A DNA stretch of 64,000 nt from an uncultured SAR116 cluster alpha proteobacterium (GCA_902612965.1 CACMFN010000010.1:1-64000); one strand, 5' to 3'; shown: positions 19,643 through 29,296, numbered from the stretch's first letter. Numbers and translations are program-made. The notes: generated by a model from the letters alone, not told the origin.

Positions 19643-20905
19643 CTATTCAGTTATTTCCGCGGTATTTACAACAGCATGGAACAATACATCTGCTCCAGCT
19701 GTTGACCATTCTTTTGTTATTTCTTCTGCTTCATTGTGTGATAATCCATCAACACACGGACACATTATCATTGCAGTTGGCGCTACCCTGTTTATCCAGC
19801 AGGCATCATGACCAGCACCTGAAACAATATTCATATGCGAGTAGCCTAAGGTTTTTGCAGCATCTCTTACTTTTTCAACACAGTCTTTGTCAAATTCAAC
19901 TGGATCAAAATTTCCAACTTTTTCAATATCCATAGTTAAACCAATTTTCTCAGCTATATCTGCAGCGCCTTTTCTCATTCGGTCTTCCATATCTTGAATT
20001 ACTTCTTTATTTGGATGCCTGAAATCAACTGTAAAAACGACCTTACCAGGTATTATATTTCTCGAATTAGGATATACATCTATATGACCAATCGCACCTA
20101 CTGCATGAGGCGCATGCGATAGAGCAATTTCATCAACTAGTTGCGTAATTCTAGCCATTCCAAGCCCAGCATTAACTCTTTTAGGCATTGGAGTTGATCC
20201 AGTATGAGATTCTTTTCCGACTAAAGTCACTTGTAGCCAATTTAAACCCTGTCCATGAGTAACAACGCCTATATCTACATTTTCATCCTCTAATATTGGG
20301 CCTTGCTCAATATGAAGTTCATAAAATGCATGAAGTTTTCTTTCACCTACTGGTTCTTCCCCTCTCCATCCAATTCTTTTTAATTCATCACCAAATTTTT
20401 TACCTTCAGAGTCTTCTCTATTGTAAGCCCATTCCTCAGTATGCATACTTGCAAAAACACCCGAAGATAGCATAGGTGGAGCAAATCTGGTTCCTTCTTC
20501 ATTAGTCCAGTTAACAATTTCAATTGGATGCTTGGTTTTAATATCCAAATCATTTAAAGTTCTTATTATCTCTAATCCACCCAAAACGCCTAAAACACCG
20601 TCATATTTTCCACCAGTTGGCTGAGTATCCAAATGACTTCCAACCATAACTGGTAATGCATTAGGATCTGTTCCTTCCCTTCTAGCAAACATATTTCCCA
20701 TAGTATCTAAGCCCATTGCTAATCCTTCTTTTTCACACCAGGACTTAAAAAGCTTCCTACCTTTTGCATCATCATCCGTTAGCGTTTGCCTATTATTCCC
20801 ACCTGCCACACCAGGACCTATTTTAGCCATTTCCATAATAGATTCCCACAATCTATCACCATTTACTCTAAAATTTTTACCTACTGAGCTCATTTCTATC
20901 TCCAA
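19643..20905 (-). CDS. M20-family Zn amidohydrolase, beta-ureidopropionase / N-carbamoyl-amino-acid hydrolase type
   Basis: GSHLDTQPTGGKYDGVLGVLGGLEIIRTL, NWTNEEGTRFAPPMLSSGVF, ELHIEQGPILE, GAGHDACW; adjacent to dihydropyrimidinase. Confidence 0.88.
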   Translation of the reverse strand: MEIEMSSVGKNFRVNGDRLWESIMEMAKIGPGVAGGNNRQTLTDDDAKGRKLFKSWCEKEGLAMGLDTMGNMFARREGTDPNALPVMVGSHLDTQPTGGKYDGVLGVLGGLEIIRTLNDLDIKTKHPIEIVNWTNEEGTRFAPPMLSSGVFASMHTEEWAYNREDSEGKKFGDELKRIGWRGEEPVGERKLHAFYELHIEQGPILEDENVDIGVVTHGQGLNWLQVTLVGKESHTGSTPMPKRVNAGLGMARITQLVDEIALSHAPHAVGAIGHIDVYPNSRNIIPGKVVFTVDFRHPNKEVIQDMEDRMRKGAADIAEKIGLTMDIEKVGNFDPVEFDKDCVEKVRDAAKTLGYSHMNIVSGAGHDACWINRVAPTAMIMCPCVDGLSHNEAEEITKEWSTAGADVLFHAVVNTAEITE

Positions 20906-20977
20906 AATATAGTTTGTTGATTGTGATCAATTTTTACTTCTATTGTCAATTTATTAGTTTATCTTTTAATAATAGCT

Positions 20978-22462
20978 TTACTTCGCAAATAGTTCCATAA
21001 ATTCATGTACTTTTGTTTTCTCAAGTTTTTCTTGATCTAAACAAAGATCATAAATTAATTTTGATTTATCTTTATCAAAACAAGTATTTAAATTATTCCA
21101 AAATTTTTCTTCAAGTAATGGTATACCCTCTTCTCTTCTTTTCTTATGCCCAATAGGGTACTCAATTTGGATATCATCAGAACATGTACCATCATTAAAG
21201 AAAACTTGAACCGCGTTAGCTATAGATCTCTTTTCTGGGTCAAGATAATCCATTGAAAATTGGTTATCCTCTTCAATAATCATTTTGTCCCTCAATTTAT
21301 CAATTAATTGATTTTCTTGATGAAAGTCGTCTTCATAATATTCTGCAATCAAATCTCCAAAAATTAGACCAACAGCCACCATATATTGAATGCAGTGATC
21401 TCTATCTGCAGCATTCGCGAGTTTGCCAACCTTTGAGATAATTCGGATTGCTGGCTCTTGAGTTCGAATAACTATTTTGTCTATAATTTCTAGTTTAGAT
21501 GCCACACTTTCATGAAGCTTTATAGCTGCTTCTACAGCAGTTTGTGCATGGAACTCTGCAGGATATTGGATTTTAAATAGTATATGTTCCATTACATAAC
21601 TACTATACGTTCTATTAAATTTAAATATTTGATCACTTTTCTCTTTCAGCTTTTGATCCTTATTAGTCTTATTGTAGCTAACGTCGTAAAAACCCCATTG
21701 AGGTGCTGTAAGAACACCAGGTACACCCATTTCGCCTCTTAATGCTATATCAGCTAACCTTACACCTCTCGAAGTGGCATCGCCAGCAGCCCAAGATTTT
21801 CTTGATCCTGCATTTGGAGCATGCCTGTAGGTCCTCAATGAAGAGCCATCTACCCAAGAGTGAGAAATTGCGGATAAAATTTGATCCTTGGATCCACCCA
21901 TTATTTTAGCTGAAATTGCAGTAGATGCTACTCTAACTAGTAAAACGTGATCTAATCCAACTCTATTAAACGAATTTTCAATTGCTAAAACACCTTGTAT
22001 TTCGTGAGCCATAATCATGAACTCTAACACTTCTCTCATACTAAATGGTTCATACCCTTTACTTAATCTTTTTTGAGATAAGTGATCACATAAAGCTAAA
22101 ATACTGCCAAGATTATCTGAGGGGTGCCCCCATTCAGCCGCCAGCCAAGTGTCATTATAATCTAGCCAACGAATAATACATCCTATATCCCATGCAGCCT
22201 TAACAGGGTCTAAAATATAATCTGTTCCGGGAACACGAGAGCCAAATGGAACTGAAGTGCCATCTACAATTGGGCCTAAATGCTTTGTACATTCTTTAAA
22301 TTGAAGTGCGAGCAAGCCACACCCAATACTGTCAATTAGGCAATTTCTTGCTGTTGTGAGGGCTTCATCAGATACAACTTTATAATTAATTACATAATTT
22401 GCAATATCTTGTATCACTTCGTCGTAATCAGGGCGTAAATTATAATCAACATTTAATGACAT
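20978..22462 (-). CDS. prpD: 2-methylcitrate dehydratase PrpD
   Basis: IGCIIRWLDYNDTWLAAEWGHPSDNLGSILA, ENSFNRVGLDHVLLVRVASTA, WVDGSSLRTYRHAPNAGSRKSWAAGDATSRGVRLADIAL: close to enterobacterial PrpD from memory. Confidence 0.92.
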   Translation of the reverse strand: MSLNVDYNLRPDYDEVIQDIANYVINYKVVSDEALTTARNCLIDSIGCGLLALQFKECTKHLGPIVDGTSVPFGSRVPGTDYILDPVKAAWDIGCIIRWLDYNDTWLAAEWGHPSDNLGSILALCDHLSQKRLSKGYEPFSMREVLEFMIMAHEIQGVLAIENSFNRVGLDHVLLVRVASTAISAKIMGGSKDQILSAISHSWVDGSSLRTYRHAPNAGSRKSWAAGDATSRGVRLADIALRGEMGVPGVLTAPQWGFYDVSYNKTNKDQKLKEKSDQIFKFNRTYSSYVMEHILFKIQYPAEFHAQTAVEAAIKLHESVASKLEIIDKIVIRTQEPAIRIISKVGKLANAADRDHCIQYMVAVGLIFGDLIAEYYEDDFHQENQLIDKLRDKMIIEEDNQFSMDYLDPEKRSIANAVQVFFNDGTCSDDIQIEYPIGHKKRREEGIPLLEEKFWNNLNTCFDKDKSKLIYDLCLDQEKLEKTKVHEFMELFAK

Positions 22463-22471
22463 ATGAAACCT

Positions 22472-23596
22472 TTATCTATTTTCTATACTTACAAAGTCTT
22501 TATTATTAGGCCCGGTATAATCAGCTGATGGTCTAATTATTCTGTTATTTTTTCTTTGTTCTTTTACATGAGCAGCCCAGCCTGATATTCTTGACATAAC
22601 AAAAATTGGCGTAAAAAGTTTTGTTGGAATTCCCATAAAATGATATGCTGATGCATGAAAAAAATCAGCATTGCAAAATAGCTTTTTTTCTCTCCACATT
22701 ACTTCTTCACACCTTACAGAAATAGGATATAGTTTACCGTCATTAATCTCATTTGCCAGCTTTTCAGACCAACCTTTAATAACATTATTTCTTGGGTCAC
22801 TCACTTTATAAACTGCATGACCAAAACCCATAATTTTTTCTTTACGGGCCAGCATATCCATAAGTTTATTCTCAGCATCATCAGGATTTTTAAATGATTG
22901 TATGAGATCCATTGCAGCTTCATTAGCACCCCCATGTAATGGTCCTCTTAGGGTTCCTATAGCTGCAGTAATGCAACTATGAATATCTGACAGAGTTGAT
23001 GCACATACCCTAGCTGCAAAAGTTGATGCATTAAATTCATGCTCAGCGTATAATATCAAAGAAACATTCATTACCTTAGTGTAAAGACTGGATGGCTTTT
23101 CACCATGCAAAAGACTTAAAAAATGAGAGCCAATTGTATCGTCATCTGTTTCTGTATTAATCTTTTTATTTTCATGGCTGAATTTATACCAGTAGGTGAT
23201 AATTGATGGAAATAACGCAAGCATTCTATCGATTTTATCATCTTCTTGAGAAAAGTTTGCTTCAGTTTCGATGCAACCTAATATTGAGCACCCCGTTCTC
23301 ATAACATCCATTGGATGGCTATTAGAAGGAATTTGTTCTAGAACCTTTTTAACTTCTTCAGGTAAATTTCTTAATTTTTTAAGTTTAGATTTATAATTAT
23401 TTAGTTCTTGAAGATTTGGTAAATGCCCTTTTAATAAAAGAAATGCAATTTCCTCAAACTCTGCATTTTCTGCTAAATCTGTAATTTCATAACCTCTGTA
23501 AGTTAATCCTGTTCCAGATTGCCCAACCGTACAAAGTTCAGTCTCTCCAGCCACCTGTCCTCTAAGACCAGCTGAATTTACAGAACTATTTTTCAA
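22472..23596 (-). CDS. prpC: 2-methylcitrate synthase PrpC (citrate synthase family)
   Basis: ELCTVGQSGTGLTYRGYEITDLAENAEFEEIAFLLLKGHLP, SHPMDVMRTGCSILGC, LRGPLHGGANEAAMDLIQ, IMGFGHAVYKVSDPRN. Confidence 0.9.
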   Translation of the reverse strand: MKNSSVNSAGLRGQVAGETELCTVGQSGTGLTYRGYEITDLAENAEFEEIAFLLLKGHLPNLQELNNYKSKLKKLRNLPEEVKKVLEQIPSNSHPMDVMRTGCSILGCIETEANFSQEDDKIDRMLALFPSIITYWYKFSHENKKINTETDDDTIGSHFLSLLHGEKPSSLYTKVMNVSLILYAEHEFNASTFAARVCASTLSDIHSCITAAIGTLRGPLHGGANEAAMDLIQSFKNPDDAENKLMDMLARKEKIMGFGHAVYKVSDPRNNVIKGWSEKLANEINDGKLYPISVRCEEVMWREKKLFCNADFFHASAYHFMGIPTKLFTPIFVMSRISGWAAHVKEQRKNNRIIRPSADYTGPNNKDFVSIENR

Positions 23597-23616
23597 ATAC
23601 GCCTCCTATTTAACTT

Positions 23617-23922
23617 TCAGATTATATCATGTTCTTTTACGAATAATCTTTCCCTTTTCAAAACATTGCTAATTGAATCTCTAGCAACCATTTGACCAAT
23701 TTCACTAGCATAAGCATTCTCAAAATCTTCTTGACTATCAAACCATTGCTCAGCGACACCGTCAAAAGCTTTTTCACCCTCATTTTCAACAAGGTTAAAA
23801 CACAATTTCCTAATATTTGGTAGCTTAGCAGCTTTCGGAGAATGAGAGTTTATCCACCAATCTTTGAATTGTTCGGGTGTTACGTCTTCTTTTTTTTTCA
23901 ATAGTATAATTGCTTTAAACAT
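23617..23922 (-). CDS. EthD-domain (dimeric alpha/beta-barrel) small protein
   Basis: VTPEQFKDWWINSHSPKAAKLPNIRKLCFNLVE...DGVAEQWFDSQEDFENAYAS typical of EthD/REDY-like ferredoxin folds. Confidence 0.65.
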   Translation of the reverse strand: MFKAIILLKKKEDVTPEQFKDWWINSHSPKAAKLPNIRKLCFNLVENEGEKAFDGVAEQWFDSQEDFENAYASEIGQMVARDSISNVLKRERLFVKEHDII

Positions 23923-23932
23923 TTTTCTCCCT

Positions 23933-24484
23933 TTAATCAGGCTTAACCCTTTTTAAGGGTCTTCCTCCTATACCCAAACAAACGGCTATTAAAATTTCAT
24001 CTGCTTTAGGAGCATCAGAAATTGAGATTTCAGTTGCATCCATAAAATCAAAATCCCATATGTTATTCTTATTAGTCATTGGCATCACAATTAAAGAACC
24101 TGGACCACCTATTTTTTTTGTGGAAGGTATAATATCCTTACCAGAACCAACTGCAGACCTAACTGGTGCGCCAAATCTAGGATGCAATAATGCGGCAGCA
24201 TGTTCAATCTCACCATCAACCCCAACAATTGCGCCTTTTCCATAACTTTCAATATCGTCTGGTTTAACTTGTAATATATCTACGCATCTTTCAGCTAAAT
24301 AACCACCTATCTCTGCACCTACATCAAAAAGTGGTTCAAGGTTTTCTGTATAAGTATTTGCAAACTGATTCTTTATTACGGCAGCTCCAATAATTTTCTT
24401 AGGTGGAGTTTCTACCCTTTTATTCATCTCTTTATGCGTTTCATCAATTTGAAAAACTACTTTTCTGACATCTGTTAATTTCAA
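23933..24484 (-). CDS. DUF1185 'amino acid synthesis' family protein, unknown function
   Basis: GAAVIKNQFANTYTENLEPLFDVGAEIGGYLAERCV; GKGAIVGVDGEIEHAAALLHPRFGAPVRSAVGSGKDIIPSTKKIGGPG. Confidence 0.65.
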   Translation of the reverse strand: MKLTDVRKVVFQIDETHKEMNKRVETPPKKIIGAAVIKNQFANTYTENLEPLFDVGAEIGGYLAERCVDILQVKPDDIESYGKGAIVGVDGEIEHAAALLHPRFGAPVRSAVGSGKDIIPSTKKIGGPGSLIVMPMTNKNNIWDFDFMDATEISISDAPKADEILIAVCLGIGGRPLKRVKPD

Positions 24485-24610
24485 CTAAATTTTCTCCACG
24501 TTTATATGATATGCCAATTCTTAAACTATTTAATACTTAAAATATAGAGTAGTTTAAAATTTAATATTTAAAAATTAATTATTTTTATTAAAAAAAAGAG
24601 TCGTAATTGC

Positions 24611-24625
24611 ATGCAAAATTTGCAT
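24611..24625. promoter_or_regulatory. Palindromic operator-like site in divergent intergenic region
   Basis: ATGCAAA-A-TTTGCAT inverted repeat (7-bp arms) between divergent gene runs. Confidence 0.4.
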
Positions 24626-24702
24626 AGATTAAACAAAACAAAAACAATAATTAAATTCAAAAATTTGTTTATAATTAGAATTTTACAATAGGGAGAGAAA
24701 CT

Positions 24703-25710
24703 ATGGCAAAACTTTTGATCAATAGAAGAGAGTTTTCAATAGGTGCGACAGCTTTACTGGCCTCGTTGAGTAATTTTTCATCATTTGCGGGCTCAAAAAT
24801 TAAAGTTGCTGGAATATATACCGTGCCAATTCAACAAAAATGGGTAGCAAGACTTCATCTTGCCCTTGATGCCGCTTCAAAACGTGGCGAAATAGATTAC
24901 GTTTATTCAGAGAGCACAGCTAATACAGATTACGTAAGGGTAATGAGAGAGTATTGTGCTCAGGGTGTCCAATTAGTGGTTGGAGAAGCTTTTGGAATAA
25001 GTAAAGAAGCAAGAAAGGTAGCAGATGATTTCCCAGAAATTGCCTTTTTAATGGGTGATCCATTCAAACCGCATGGAAATAATTTTGCTGTTTTTGATAA
25101 TTACATTCATGAACCTTGCTACTTAATGGGCATAATTGCAGGCAATATGACTAAAGCAAAAAAGATCGGTATGGTCGGCGGCTATGCCATTGGAGAGGTA
25201 AACAGACTTTTCCATGCATTTATGAATGGTGCTAGATCTGTAAAACCTGATATTCAATTTAAAGTTACCTTTATAGGATCATGGTATGATCCACCTAAAG
25301 CAAAAGAAGCTGCATTTGCCCAAATTGAAGCAGGTGTTGATATTATGTATGCAGAAAGAGCTGGAGTGGTAGATGCGTGTAGAGAAAAGGGCATATTAGC
25401 TTTTGGAAATGTTAATGACATGAATAAGGAAGAGAACGGTACAGATGTGGTTGTTACATCTGCTCTTTGGCATATGGAAGGCGCTATAAATCATGCCATT
25501 AATTTGACCAAAGCGGGCAATTTTAAAGCTGAGGAATATCATAACTGGACCATGATGGCGAAAGGTGGTGCTTCATTATCTCCGTATTATGAGTTTGAAG
25601 ATAAAATTCCAAGTGCAGTTAAAACTCAAGTTGCAAATTTAGCAAATGATATAGTTGCAGGAAAATTTACAGTTGAAATCATTGATGATGAACCAAAATC
25701 AACATTCTAA
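24703..25710 (+). CDS. BMP-family (Med/nucleoside-type) ABC transporter substrate-binding protein
   Basis: INRREFSIGATALLASLSNFSSFA (signal peptide); KIKVAGIYTVPIQQKWVARLHLALDAASKRGEIDYVYSE; upstream of matching ATPase and permeases. Confidence 0.85.
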   Translation: MAKLLINRREFSIGATALLASLSNFSSFAGSKIKVAGIYTVPIQQKWVARLHLALDAASKRGEIDYVYSESTANTDYVRVMREYCAQGVQLVVGEAFGISKEARKVADDFPEIAFLMGDPFKPHGNNFAVFDNYIHEPCYLMGIIAGNMTKAKKIGMVGGYAIGEVNRLFHAFMNGARSVKPDIQFKVTFIGSWYDPPKAKEAAFAQIEAGVDIMYAERAGVVDACREKGILAFGNVNDMNKEENGTDVVVTSALWHMEGAINHAINLTKAGNFKAEEYHNWTMMAKGGASLSPYYEFEDKIPSAVKTQVANLANDIVAGKFTVEIIDDEPKSTF

Positions 25711-25720
25711 TTAAACAACA

Positions 25721-25751
25721 TTTTAGCCACTTTTAAAAAAAGTGGCTAAAA
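25721..25751 (+). terminator. Stem-loop between SBP and ATPase genes of BMP-type importer
   Basis: TTTTAGCCACTTTT / AAA loop / AAAAGTGGCTAAAA: 14-bp perfect inverted repeat, A/T-flanked, ending 4 nt before the next ATG. Confidence 0.8.
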
Positions 25752-25755
25752 AATT

Positions 25756-27267
25756 ATGAACCCTTTACTAAAAGTACAATCCATATCCAAGAGTTTTGGA
25801 GACCTGACTGCTAATTCAGAAATAAGCTTTGAAGTTAACAAAGGAGAAGTTCTCGCAATTCTTGGAGAAAATGGAGCAGGTAAAACAACATTAATGAATA
25901 TTTTATTTGGCCATTACATGCCAGATAATGGGCAAATTTATTTTAAAAATAATCCAATTAAATTTGGAAATACTCGTCACACTATTTCACTAGGAGTTGG
26001 AATGGTTCACCAGCATTTTACTCTTGCTGACAATCTTTCCGTACTTGAGAATATTATAATAGGTCAAAAATCCCTTTTCAGTTTTTCTCTATCAAAAAAA
26101 ACTGCTCTGGATAAACTAAATTCTTTGATTGAAAAGTTTAGTTTACCAATTGATCCTGATGCAATGGTATCTGATTTATCAGTAAGCCAAAAACAAAGGC
26201 TCGAAATATTAAAAACTTTATACAAAGACTGTGAATTATTGATCCTTGATGAACCTACTGCAGCATTAACTCCGCAAGAAACTGAAGGACTATTCAAGAC
26301 AATAAAAAATATGGTTAATCAAGGGCTGTCAGTAATTTTAATATCTCACAAACTTAATGAAGTTTTGTCAGTAAGCGATAGAATAATTGTATTGAGAAAT
26401 GGTAAAAAAGTTGGTGAAAAGAAAACTGCTAATGCAGATTACAAATCAATTGCCTCAATGATAGTTGGAAAAGAAATTTCTTATCCAAAAAAAATAAAAA
26501 GTAAAATAAATAGAGAAGTTTTAAGATTAGAAATGGTTTCTTACAAATCAGATCATGATCTTGATGTAAAAATTAATAATTTAAATTTAAAATTATATGG
26601 AGGAGAGATAATTGGTATAGCTGGTGTTGCAGGAAATGGGCAGCAAAGTTTAGCTAAGTTATTGACTGGTCACTTAAAACCAACTGAAGGAAAAATTTTC
26701 ATTAACCAGAATGAGGTCATCGATAGTAGCCCCAAAAATTTTATGAACCAAAAAGTTGCGTATATTCCTGAAGACAGAAACAAAGATGGTCTTGTTGGTG
26801 ACATGAGTATCTGGGAAAATATTATTATGACAGAAACTGACAGCATAAAAATTTTTAACCAACTAGGCTTTATAAATTCCAAAAATTCTCATGATCAGGC
26901 TTTGTCAATCTGTAAAACAAATGATGTAAGACTTCAAAAAATAGATCAGCCTGCAAGATTATTATCTGGCGGTAATGTCCAAAAATTATTAATCGGAAAA
27001 TGGCTTTACAGGAAACCACAAATTATTATTGCTTGCCAACCTACGAGGGGATTAGATGAGGGTGCAATTGCAGCAGTCCATAGAATGATCTTAGACGCAA
27101 GAAAAGATGGAAATGGTGTTGTTATTATTGGTGAAGACCTAGATGAACTACTCTCTTTATCAGATAAAATTTGCGTAATGTATAATGGGCATCTTTCAAA
27201 GCCACTAGATACACTGAAAACGGACAAATTAACCATTGGCATGCTAATGTCTGGAAAAGGTTTTTAA
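25756..27267 (+). CDS. Nucleoside/nucleobase ABC importer ATP-binding protein (two ABC domains)
   Basis: GENGAGKTTLMNILFGHYMPDNG; LSVSQKQRLEILKTLYKDCELLILDEPTAALTPQE; second domain LLSGGNVQKLLIGKWL. Confidence 0.92.
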   Translation: MNPLLKVQSISKSFGDLTANSEISFEVNKGEVLAILGENGAGKTTLMNILFGHYMPDNGQIYFKNNPIKFGNTRHTISLGVGMVHQHFTLADNLSVLENIIIGQKSLFSFSLSKKTALDKLNSLIEKFSLPIDPDAMVSDLSVSQKQRLEILKTLYKDCELLILDEPTAALTPQETEGLFKTIKNMVNQGLSVILISHKLNEVLSVSDRIIVLRNGKKVGEKKTANADYKSIASMIVGKEISYPKKIKSKINREVLRLEMVSYKSDHDLDVKINNLNLKLYGGEIIGIAGVAGNGQQSLAKLLTGHLKPTEGKIFINQNEVIDSSPKNFMNQKVAYIPEDRNKDGLVGDMSIWENIIMTETDSIKIFNQLGFINSKNSHDQALSICKTNDVRLQKIDQPARLLSGGNVQKLLIGKWLYRKPQIIIACQPTRGLDEGAIAAVHRMILDARKDGNGVVIIGEDLDELLSLSDKICVMYNGHLSKPLDTLKTDKLTIGMLMSGKGF

Positions 27268-28338
27268 ATGATAAATTTTAGACTGGAGGAACGTGAAAAC
27301 AAAAGCTTAAGAAGACAAATTATATCTCCGTTTTTAGCTGTATTTGTTGCGCTTATTATATCTAGTCTTTTCATTCTTTTGGCAGGTGTAAGTCCCATTG
27401 ATTCATTCAAAGAACTTTTTATAGGTTCATTTGGCTCGAGAAACGCTATTGCTGAAACTTTATCAAGGGCAACGCCAATGATTTTAACTGGTCTAGCCGC
27501 AAGTATAGCTTTTAAAGCTAGGTTTTGGAATATAGGTGCAGAGGGGCAACTTTATGCTGGTGCACTGGCAGTTACTTTTTTTGGAACAGGCTTGGTTGAG
27601 TTGCCTTCATTCATAATGATACCTTTTTTATTTATGGTTGGAGCTTTAGCTGGAGGACTTCTTTTGCTGCCACTTGTCTTACTAAAAAACTATTATAAGG
27701 TTGATGAAGTTGTAACTACCTTGCTTACAAACTTTATTATTGTTTTGCTAGTAAGCTATTTATTAGAAGGGCCTTGGAAAGATCCAATGTCATTAGGTTG
27801 GCCACAAGGTGCCTCAGTAATTGATCAAGGAGTTTTACCTCAAATTCTCTCAAGAACAAGGCTGCATCTAGGATTTATATTTTCAATATTCTTTGCAATC
27901 TTAATTTGGATCATTATATCAAAACATTTAATTGGTTATCAAATCAAAGCCGTTGGATTTAATCCTTCTGCTGCTAACCACTCAGGGGTACCAGTATTGA
28001 AAACAATTTTTATTGTCGCCTTGTTAAGTGGTGGCATGGCAGGTATGGCAGGGGTAACCGAAACTGCAGGTTTGAAAGGTTACTTAACTTTAGATTTATC
28101 TCCTGGATTTGGTTATGCAGGTATAGCTGTAGCTATGTTAGCTGCATTGCATCCACTTGGTGTTATTGCTTCTGGGATCTTTTTGGCATCAATATACGTA
28201 GGGGCTGATGCAATGAGCCGTTCAATGAATGTTCCAACATATTTAGCAGACGTCATAGTTGCTATTACAGTTTTATGCGTTTTAGTAAGTTTAATAATCA
28301 ACCAATACAAATTTCGTTTCTTAGAGCAAAACAAATGA
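27268..28338 (+). CDS. ABC importer permease (nucleoside/nucleobase, BMP-associated)
   Basis: RATPMILTGLAASIAFKARFWNIGAEGQLYAGALA motif; polytopic. Confidence 0.88.
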   Translation: MINFRLEERENKSLRRQIISPFLAVFVALIISSLFILLAGVSPIDSFKELFIGSFGSRNAIAETLSRATPMILTGLAASIAFKARFWNIGAEGQLYAGALAVTFFGTGLVELPSFIMIPFLFMVGALAGGLLLLPLVLLKNYYKVDEVVTTLLTNFIIVLLVSYLLEGPWKDPMSLGWPQGASVIDQGVLPQILSRTRLHLGFIFSIFFAILIWIIISKHLIGYQIKAVGFNPSAANHSGVPVLKTIFIVALLSGGMAGMAGVTETAGLKGYLTLDLSPGFGYAGIAVAMLAALHPLGVIASGIFLASIYVGADAMSRSMNVPTYLADVIVAITVLCVLVSLIINQYKFRFLEQNK

Positions 28339-29285
28339 TTTTAGAATTTTTTGAAATATTTTTTACTGCAGGATTTTGGGCAGCTACAATTAGGATTGCT
28401 TGTCCTTTGATTTTTGCAACGCTTGGTGAAGTTATTTGTGAAAGATCTGGAGTTCTTAATCTAGGTATAGAGGGTATAATGTCATTGGGGGCTATGGTTG
28501 GTTGGATGTCTGTATATTTAGGTGCAGATCTTTATTCTGGTATCTTTATAGCAGCATTAACAGGCGCTCTTTTTGGTTTATTACATGCAATATTTACTGT
28601 TTATCTAGGTGCATCACAACATGTTACTGGCATTGGCATAACTATGTTTGCTTCATCGGTAGGTTTTTTCTCATATAAATTAATTTTGCCAAGTAGTACG
28701 ACTCCTCCAAAAATTATACCTTTTGAAAAACTTGAAATTCCATTTCTCTCAGAAATACCCTTTTTAGGTGAAGCCCTTTTTCAACATACGCCTTTTACTT
28801 ATCTAGCTTTTTTTAGTGTAATTATTATTTTTTGGCTTTTAAACTCAACGCCTTTTGGACTTTCAATTAAAATGGCAGGTGAAAACCCTATGGCACTGGA
28901 AGCACAAGGTATTGATGTATTATTAGTTAGAACAGTATCAGTTATTTTAGGAAGTTCCTTGATGGCAATTGGAGGTGCTTATTTAACAATGTCTGCATTT
29001 GATGCATTTTATTTTGGAATGATTAATGGACGTGGATGGATTGCTATAGCTTTAGTTATATTTGCAGCATGGAAACCAGAGAGGGCTTTACTAGGAGCAC
29101 TTTTATTTGCAGGATTAGACGCTTATCAAGTGCGGGCCCAACAACTTGCAGGAGCATTTATTCCTTATCAATTTTTTTTAATGCTTCCTTTTTTCTTAAG
29201 TATTGTAGCGATGATAATTGCTTCAAAACGAACACGATATCCTAAGGCTTTGTTAATCCCTTTTCGAAGAGGCGAGCGTCACTAG
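28335..29285 (+). CDS. ABC importer permease (nucleoside/nucleobase, BMP-associated)
   Basis: PLIFATLGEVICERSGVLNLGIEGIMSLGAMVGW; ATGA overlap with the previous gene suggests start at 28335 rather than the ORF-track 28275. Confidence 0.88.
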   Translation: MILEFFEIFFTAGFWAATIRIACPLIFATLGEVICERSGVLNLGIEGIMSLGAMVGWMSVYLGADLYSGIFIAALTGALFGLLHAIFTVYLGASQHVTGIGITMFASSVGFFSYKLILPSSTTPPKIIPFEKLEIPFLSEIPFLGEALFQHTPFTYLAFFSVIIIFWLLNSTPFGLSIKMAGENPMALEAQGIDVLLVRTVSVILGSSLMAIGGAYLTMSAFDAFYFGMINGRGWIAIALVIFAAWKPERALLGALLFAGLDAYQVRAQQLAGAFIPYQFFLMLPFFLSIVAMIIASKRTRYPKALLIPFRRGERH

Positions 29286-29296
29286 AGGAGACAGAA

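Noticed and set aside
9231-24484. Horizontal acquisition of the catabolic island based on apparently higher GC
   Set aside because: The block looks somewhat less AT-rich by eye, but I cannot compute GC or codon bias here, and conserved or highly expressed enzymes can produce the same impression.
24485-24702. Purine, guanidine or other classical riboswitch upstream of the BMP importer
   Set aside because: No recognisable conserved aptamer core; only a short palindrome and promoter-like box seen.
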